DNA of 60,000 bases from assembly GCA_949358305.1 (NCBI GenBank), contig OX442314.1, forward strand, positions 28,445,118 to 28,505,117. The letters are read 5' to 3'. This DNA is from Strigamia acuminata (Eukaryota > Arthropoda > Chilopoda > Geophilomorpha > Linotaeniidae). The notes under the pieces are model-generated. The model was not told the DNA's origin. It saw only the letters and a program-made list of their open reading frames with translations, and searched no databases. Of this stretch, positions 14,901 through 23,900 are shown piece by piece. The translations under genes were made by a program, and so were the position numbers. Numbering within the stretch: position 1 is the stretch's first letter; each line of letters begins with the position of its first letter.

Positions 14901-17900
14901 GCCCTATCACTGGTGTAGTGATCCAAAAATATAGACCCAAACTCCAGAAATACATTACAATGTACAGACATTGTAATCGATTGCCTAGGTAACAGCCAAA
15001 ATTTCAAAATTGTTTGTTTTCCAGACAAAGCAACCAATAAACAGAACAAACATGAGTTTTACATTTATATGTGCATAAAACTTTATTTCCTAAATGGAAA
15101 TAACATTTTATAATAAAATACAATTAAAATTATATCAATTTAAATGGTCATAATAATCTAAAAAATAAATAAAAATAAAAACTACTTCTCCTAGTGGTAG
15201 TTATACAGACTGGAGTTAGGAGTAATGCGGCTCGGCCAATGGGAGAAGGCCACCCTTTTGAGTCGAACAAGAGTAGAAGTGCATACATTGTGTAAATTGA
15301 AAGTGTAGACATACATTGTGTGGATTGTGAGTGTACACTTACAATTTACAGAATGTATGTCTACACTTACAATTTACAGAATGTATGTCTACACTTACAA
15401 TTTACAGAAGGTATGTATAAACTTACAATTTACAGAATGTATGTAAATGTATTCATTTGGTTGTAGTGTAAATGTATATACTTGGCTGTAGTCTAAGTAC
15501 ATACACATGGCTGCAGTGTAAATGTGTACACTTGGCTGTAGTGTAAATATATACACATGGCCGCAGTGTAAATATATACACTTGGCTGTAGTGTAAAAGT
15601 ATACACTTGACTGTAGTGTAAATGTGTACACTTGGCTGCAGTGTAAATATATACACTTGGCTGTAGTGTAAATGTGTACACTTGGCTGCAGTGTAAATAT
15701 ATACACTTGGCTGTAGTGTAAAAGTATACACTTGGCTATAGTGTAAATGTGTACACTTGGCTGTAGTGTAAATGTATACACATGGCTGCAACAATTTCTG
15801 ATAATAAGAAACTGTACATCCAATTAGATGATGACAATTTTGACCAGTGCTATCCCCTCAATAATCTGCAATAATAACAAAGAAAAGACTGAACCTATCA
15901 ACAAGCCAATCAAATTGACAGTTCCATTATCTTTTCTATCACACCTCCAAACTACAAACATCAATAAAGCTGATGACACACCAGGCAATATATAAAACCA
16001 TTTTTTTCACATCACTTCACTCAATTCTTTTCTCACAACCAAAAGATATCAAAATTCCCCAGAATCCATAAACATTGTCCAAAACAGACATACATCAATC
16101 TGCAAGAGACTCAAAATAACCTTAGCAACATTTCTGCAGTCTCAAACCTGCAGTATCAACACTGAAACAGAAATAAATTAAACAAGTATTGCACAGTGTG
16201 GGCACATCAAGAATTCCTCAGCCATTTTAGCCACTTAACCACCACGCTTGTCGTTGGTGTTGAATTAAATCACAAGATAAATTACATTTCAGAGAGAATG
16301 TGTGACAAAAGAACAACAACTATGCTGCCAACCAATCCATTAGAGCTGAGATCAAAGCTGGGGGTTGTGCTTCACTGCTTCACTCTAAAGACAACCAACT
16401 AAGCAATGGAGGGGAACAGCAGAGCACTATTATCCCTGCTCTGCAGTAATTGTGCAAGTTACTTCACCCATGGAATCATAGCACCAAAAGATTACTCACC
16501 AATCCATACTGACCATCCAGGAGCAAGTAATCACCTTAAAAGGAACAGTTTCTTTCTTTTACAGCTTCAAACCCAACTTTTTTATTGCAGTTTTACCACC
16601 TGAGTAGAAATATTGCAAACTTTGATAACCCCACACTTATCAACACACATGCCAATGCTGTGGGAGATTCTATTTTGTCAATATCAAAATAGAAATGAAT
16701 GACTGCTCCCCAATGTATGAGAAAAGTGCATTGTAAGCAGAAAATGTGTGTCAGGATACTTTTAGCCATTTTTAAAAAAGGATTTCCCCTGCCACTGGTC
16801 ACTTGCTATCAAAATGTGTTCATGCTTGCAGATTTCAAAGTTACCAAAGAAACTTTCAGAACTGCAGCGTAACGAAATTGATCAAGTCCGTGATAACCAG
16901 TATACTTCAAACCGATACGACGTAGTCCTAAATCCCATTGGTTGAGCCGTCTCACTGGTGTAGTGGCACAAAAAAGTAGCCCACAACGCCAGAATTTTAA
17001 TCTAACTAGGCAAAACAACCAATAAAAAACTAAACCTTTGTTGACCTGCCAAAAGAAACCAACGAACTAAGCTAACATTGTTTAATTTGATTAACAGGGG
17101 AAAAAGCTTATTTTAGCAAATAAAATAAATATTTTATTGCCAAATAAATAAAATCCATCATTCTAATCACTTTTTACACTGAAATTCATTGAAAATAAAC
17201 AGAACTACTTTTTTGCGTAGTAGAGCACAGTTAGGCGTAATCCGACTCAACTGATGGGAGTTAGGACTACGTTGTATCGGTTTGGAGTATAGTGGTATAT
17301 GTTAATTGGATGGGTTAATACCAATTTTGGTAGATGTGTCCAGTGTAACATTCTGGTCAGAACTCAATACTTCAGGTCTGCTCCTTTTGCATCTAGGATT
17401 ACCAGGTAAATAAATAAATAACTTCCCGCTATTTCACATGTTAATTTTAGGAGTGTCGTGTCAAATGTTAATGCGATGACTAATACATGATGCAAGCGCA
17501 GATCTTATCACTATCTCAAAAGGAAAATACAAAAGCAAGAAAAGTGACCCATAAGCCATACCCATTGCCACTTTTCTTTCGCAAACAATGACCTTTTTTA
17601 AATCAAATCCGTTAACCAAAAAGAACAATTTCCTTCAATCGTTCAACTTTTCCTTCCAAGTTCTTTGCGTAAACTGCGCCATGTGAGAGCAAAAAAATAG
17701 TGCGGAAAAAAGTAGTGTGGAATAAAATCACTTTTAGTGAAAAATAAAGAATAAATAGTGTGCCAATAAATACAACCCATGACAAAATGTCTAATCCAAA
17801 ATGTTTAATGCCAAAATCAAACAATGTCTAATGCCAAAATGTCTAATAATTTTTTTCTAAGAACCTAACCTAACCTAACCTGACCTGACCTAACCTAACC

Positions 17901-20900
17901 TAACATTAAATAATACCTGCACCAACTTTATCCACAAACTATTGTACCCTTCTTACCGTATATAAAACCACCTTGTGTTATGTTTCAAAAGCTCTTTCGA
18001 AATAAGTGAATTAATCTTGTGTTTACACTAGTTTATGAGGGATATTGACTCGGCTTTATTCCGAAAAGTGTCTACAAATTACAGCCATAAACCGACAGAG
18101 AGCGCGTAACTGAACACAACAAGTGACTTGGGAGGTCTATAATAGCCAGCTATTCACTCAAAATTCAGCTTTCAGCCATTTTCTGAGTGGAATGTGACTT
18201 CTAATCTAAGCATAAGTGCTCCAGTCAATCCCTTGCACATAAAAAAATTATGTTGGGGGATAAATATGCAAATTAGCTTATTAATTTTCAATTAGGCAAA
18301 AAAAATTGAGGAAATATGTCATTCAAACGTGGAAATATATATTTACAAAGTAATGTATGAAAAACATGTTAAAATTACACCTTTCAAACCCCCTGAAAAG
18401 AGGAAAATCATAATTTAAAATAAAAAAAATATATAATAATCTAATACAGTATGAATAATTCAGAATCCTAATTGGACTTTGGAGACCCACCACATTATTT
18501 TTTTTTCACTTGCAAAAAAATGGCATTAAGTGAAATATTTCACAAAAATACACCATTAGTGCACATAAAAAGTGGCACTTTGGAAATTAGAAAGGAGAAA
18601 CAAAATAAAATTATGTGTCTTTAACCAATTAAGTAACTATCTTTGAAGTTAGACCGAAAGGAAATGTTTTTAAAACCTTGTTTGTGCGAAACCCTCGGGC
18701 CCCCTGCTGATCACATATGTCAAAATGGATCAATTTCAACCTACTCTTTTCTTTTCTTTTTTCCTTTGCTTTTTCAGGACTCACTTCGGTCTTCGACTCA
18801 TGAATTGCAAAACAAACCGAGCAATTTATCACGTTTTTTAGGGCTGTGTGAAAGTAAATAATAGAAATTAAATAGTGTGAGTGGTATGCAAGGATTTTAA
18901 ACCTCTGGCAATGCGTTTAATTGTTCGTCGAGTTCAGCAAAATGCATTTGTTTCGTTTTTTTTAAACTGAATGAAAAAAATAATTTTAAAAAATTGGAAT
19001 CTGACAAAAACGTGCTGAGCGACACTTCGATTGATTGTGTCATTTGTTAGAACTAGACATATTGACATCTGGCGACAAAAATAAAAGTTAAAATGTAAGA
19101 AAAATATTAAACAGTGGAAGGCAACATTCAATCAAATTCTTGGACGCTTTTTGTGATTTACAATCAGCTGCAAATCCAAAAAATCAATTGCAAATCCAAG
19201 AAATCAACTGCAAATCCAAGAAATCAACTGCAAATCCAAGAAATCAACTGCAAATCCAAGAAATCAACTGCAAATCCAACAAACCAGTTGTAAATCCAAC
19301 AAACCAGTTGCAAATCTAACAAATCAACTGCAAATCCAACAAACCAGTTGTAAATCCAACAAACCAGTTGCAAATCCAACAAATCAACTGCAAATCCAAG
19401 AAATCAACTGCAAATCCAACAAACCAGTTGTAAATCCAACAAACCAGTTGCAAATCCAACAAATCAACTGCAAATCCAACAAACCAGTTGTAAATCCAAC
19501 AAACCAGTTGCAAATCCAACAAATCAACTGCAAATCCAACAAATCAACGCCAAATCCAACAAACCAGTTGTAAATCCAACAAACCAGTTGCAAATCCAAC
19601 AAATCAACTGCAAATCCAACAAACCAGTTGTAAATCCAACAAACCAGTTGCAAATCCAACAAATCAACTGCAAATCCAACAAATCAACTGCAAATCCAAC
19701 AAATCAACTGCAAATCCAACAAATCAACGCCAACTCCAACAAATCAACTGCAAATCCAACAAATCAACTGCAAATCAACTGCAAATCCAACAAATCAACT
19801 GCAAATCCAACAAATCAACTGCAAATCCAACAAATCAACTGCAAATCCAACAAATCAACTGCAAATCCAACAAACCAGCTGCAAATCCAACAAACCAGCT
19901 GTAAATCCAACAAATGACCTCCAAATTAGCCATAAATTATATCAGCACGCTGGTGTCAACTCAAAACTAAAGAAATAAATTACAAGTGTTGGGCCCGGAA
20001 TTTCAATTTAACATAAAACTATCTTTTTCTTTTCATATGGTAATGTTGCCTACTGACATAAATCTGCAGTTGTCTATTTAAAAAAGCGAACTAAACTCTC
20101 TTTTTGGATCATTTTCAACTTTTTCCAATAAAATAGCACTTCTCCTACTCAAATCTCAGCCTTACATCACTGCCAACAATGAAATGGAAATGCCATTTTG
20201 GCTGTAAAAGCAGAAATAAAAATCTGTTATTGTAAAATATCTTAGGATGGAAATTGGCTTAACATGTGTAACAATGTAACATCAGCACCATTTAAAATTG
20301 CAATATATATTTATTTCATTACAACTTGAGCATTTGTGTTGAACAAACAAAGATTTATCGCCTGAGATACCAATTAACATGTGATTTAGTAGCTACTAAA
20401 TACATTTGTAGTAATTGCACATTTAGTCAATAATTTAATCTTCGTGTGTGCAAACTCAAGTTTTCGGAGTAAATAGTCTCATTCAATATGGATGCCTCCT
20501 GCCTCGCTCTAACAAGGGGAGAGCACCAATAAGCTATCACAGATTGTTATAATATTAAACAAGAAGGATTGTTATATCATGCTGAATGAGACCCTAAAAT
20601 AATTTTATTCCATAGACAGCCAACAATGCAAACAATGAGCTCAAAGTTGGCACTATTTTGTCTGTGTATACATCAAATCTGAGCAATCAGGCCTAGTGTA
20701 TGAATACTGTAAACAACAGTTGCTAGGTAAAAAATAGTCCCAAGATCCAAGTTCAATTTTATCATTTGAGATTCAATGATGTCATTTCCTCTTTTGATAT
20801 CACATGACATATGACATCAGAACTTTGTTCAACAACATGACTGTCTTCATGAAGACAATAATAGTTTGTAGTGGTGGTCCAGTGGTTCAGGCAATGGACT

Positions 20901-23900
20901 AGGAATCTTTCCACACAGGTTCAAATCCTGGTGTGTGTGAAAATTTTTTACTTTTATTTTTTATTTTTTTTTAGCAGTAATTTTAATGTTTGTAATTTTA
21001 TGTTTGTTTTTAGAAAACTTTAATTAATTAATTTTAATTTTTTAACAAACATAAAATTACAAACATTAAAATTACTGCTAAAAAAAAATAAAAAATAAAA
21101 GTAAAAAATTTTCACACACACCAGGATTTGAACCTGTGTGGAAAGATTCCTAGTCCATTGCCTGAACCACTGGACCACCACTACAAACTATTATTGTCTT
21201 CATGAAGACAGTCATGTTGTTGAACAAAGTTCTGATGTCATATGTCATGTGATATCAAAAGAGGAAATGACATCATTGAATCTCAAATGATAAAATTGAA
21301 CTTGGATCTTGGGACTATTTTTTACCTAGCAACTGTTGTTTACAGTATTCATACACTAGGCCTGATTGCTCAGATTTGATGTATACACAGACAAAATAGT
21401 GCCAACTTTGAGCTCATTGTTTGCATTGTTGGCTGTCTATGGAATAAAATTATTTTAGGGTCTCATTCAGCATGATATAACAATCCTTCTTGTTTAATAT
21501 TATAACAATCTGTGATAGCTTATTGGTGCTCTCCCCTTGTAAGTGCAGTTCCGTTACATCGTCGTAAAAATGTTTAACCCTAAAATTCAAATTGATGCAA
21601 AAGAAAAACTTTGCAACTCGGTTGAACTCGGCCCTCAGCGAGAAAACAATATTGGAAAAATGACAGCTAATTACTCACACACCTGGTAATTCAGCACGGA
21701 ATGGAATAAAGCGGCTCAAGCGCTCGATTCGAGTCACAATTCGACAGTTAATCTTTGTAGGAAGAGTATTGATTTCAACCAAGATAACTGTATGAGAGAA
21801 ACCGCCGAGTGAAAACTAAAACACTCCAATTGTCTACCCTGTTTGGCCAACAATAGAATTTTCCATCTGCCTTTCACGAACCAATTTACCGCCATACAAA
21901 CCACACCAACCACACCGTACAATAAACATACATCCCATCACTGTTGCATGAACATTGTTGAAATAAACAACTGCTCTCAATGAAAACCAAGTCTAGTCTG
22001 ATTTAATAATGCAAATGAAGTAAACAAAGAAAACTTAGAATAATAACAGCACTTAATGATATGGCAAAGCATTGTTACTAACAATGAAAATCAGGTTTGA
22101 CGACTGCAAAACAGCATGCACAAACGTGCCTAACTATGAATTTGTTCGTTTATAGGCCTATTTGTTGTATCGTTTTTGCGTTGCGATCGCGCAAGTACAT
22201 GGTGCATAAACATTCATTTTCTTTCATTTAATTAACGAATTGTGGTCGTGACCCCCTTATTTAAACATAATTTAGCATTTACTCACACTCCGGGGGGTGC
22301 ATGCTTCGCCTGAAAGTGTTTATGACACTTGAAAGTATGATCCGTCGATCTAACTTTCGAGGCGGCCATTTTGAATTTAGTTGTAAAGCTAGATTCACAC
22401 TCGTGTTCACACTAGACACAACGCAAGAAAACTGACGCAAAGCAAGCTGCTTGCGTCCAAAATTCTTGACGTTGACACCAATTCCTGCTTAAACTCCAAG
22501 TTGAAGTAAGGGACGCAACGCAAGAAAAGGTCTTGCGTCCAACCAATCACGATCAACTCCAACTCTCGTCAATTCACATCTGTTTAGCGAGATTATGCCA
22601 CACGCAAACAGGCCGCCATTGAACTAATTCTAGAACTAGATCCAATTCCAGGTTTCATTGAAACCATCCGATTGACCGGACGCAACGTCAATTGTTTCAT
22701 CTCTGTTCACACGTGTGAATGCGCTTACTGTACGATGTCTATGCCAGAATACATGTGCTTTAATGTATTTATAAACATCTTGGAAAGTTGGATTGGGTGT
22801 GCAAAAAAAAAATTGCACAGGATGCTGATAGGCCTTAGGCTGGCCCTGATTATGGGCTCTTTTAAAAGATACTTGTATACAAATCACATAAGCTGCACCA
22901 CTTTTCTCGCCACGCAGTACCAAGTACAACAGAAGTTCTTGTTTAAGATGTCCTCAACTCAAGGGAGGTGTCATCAGAGGGTCAAATTACACAATTTTTC
23001 CACTTACCACACTGAACTTCATCAGAATTATCTTGACAGTCATTTTCTCCATCACATTTCCAGGAAAGTGGAATACATTTGTTGTTTGTTCCACATGAGA
23101 ATTGATGATTGGAACATTGACCTGCAATTAAAAGATGTCAGAATCAGAAACTAGCATTCTTAAAACAATTATAAATTTTTGCATGTGGAATGAAATTTAA
23201 ATCCAGAATTGTTTGAAAGGAACTTTTAAGCAGGGAATAAAAAGTAATGGCAATTTTTATATTTTTGTGTTTTTATTTTTTTTCACAGAAATTGTTTACT
23301 GGTGAACAATAAACTGTGAAAATAAAGTTGTATTGCATGAAAATAAAATGACATTAATTGCAATTTACTGCTGAGGAGAGTCATCATAAATTTTTCTTGT
23401 TAAAACATGGAGCTATTACACTTGAAAGGGGAAGTTCCCTAATTTTTTTTCCTTCGTTTTAAGTGCAAAAAGTGTGCCACATAACTGCATTGTTGATAGC
23501 ATTAACTCAGAGCGCTCTGGTATTGACCAACATAAATTAAATTTTCATTTTATATGTGTTGGAATCAATTTTTTAACACGTTTATGTTGTTTTAATGTTG
23601 TCTCGATGTCATTCTTACAAAACGACATCAGTATTGATTATCTAATCGTTGAAATTCCACTCAGTGTTGTATTTACATTGCATTTGTAATCCATTTCGTA
23701 AAAGTAAGAGGCGGATTCAGAAAACGTAAAAAGGGGAAGCCATTTTGGTTTTCATTTTTTCTAAAAAATAATTTTTCTTTGCTTAAAAATATATTTTTTT
23801 AAATGTTTTGGTCAAGAAAAAAAATGATTGCGGTCAAAAGATCGTTGCTTTTGCTTTAAAAAAAATTTTTTTGTCGAAAAATGGATTTGTGGGATCTAAA

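Larger units (their letters stand above)
20512..21540. repeat. Near-perfect 1029-bp palindrome (2 x 497 bp arms, 35-bp spacer)
   Basis: The left arm 20512-21008 and right arm 21044-21540 are reverse complements with no indel: both ends and the centre satisfy left plus right coordinate = 42052. I compared about 200 bases base by base and found no mismatch. The spacer 21009-21043 is AT-only apart from two bases. Each arm holds a tRNA-like segment (20868-20940 and its mirror) followed by a T-run. No protein frame is seen. It could be a young inverted duplication, a foldback element or an assembly or sequencing hairpin artefact; the sequence alone cannot decide. Confidence 0.95.
884..23007. other. 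Second intron of the LDLR-like gene, about 22 kb, repeat-filled
   Basis: No convincing coding exon was found between the two LDLa exons. The interval is AT-rich and holds the MITEs, foldback element, minisatellites, telomere-type array and large palindrome listed separately. Stretches such as 5.2-6.2, 7.0-10.3, 11.0-11.9, 13.0-14.8, 15.8-16.9 and 17.9-19.1 kb show only homopolymer tracts, short ATTTA-type repeats (for example (TTTA)n at about 11920-11960) and open frames without splice-site support. Confidence 0.6.

Noticed and set aside
19161-19915. Regular direct repeats that could suggest a CRISPR array
   Set aside because: The repeats are tandem with no unique spacers, and the sequence is eukaryotic; it is a 20-bp minisatellite.
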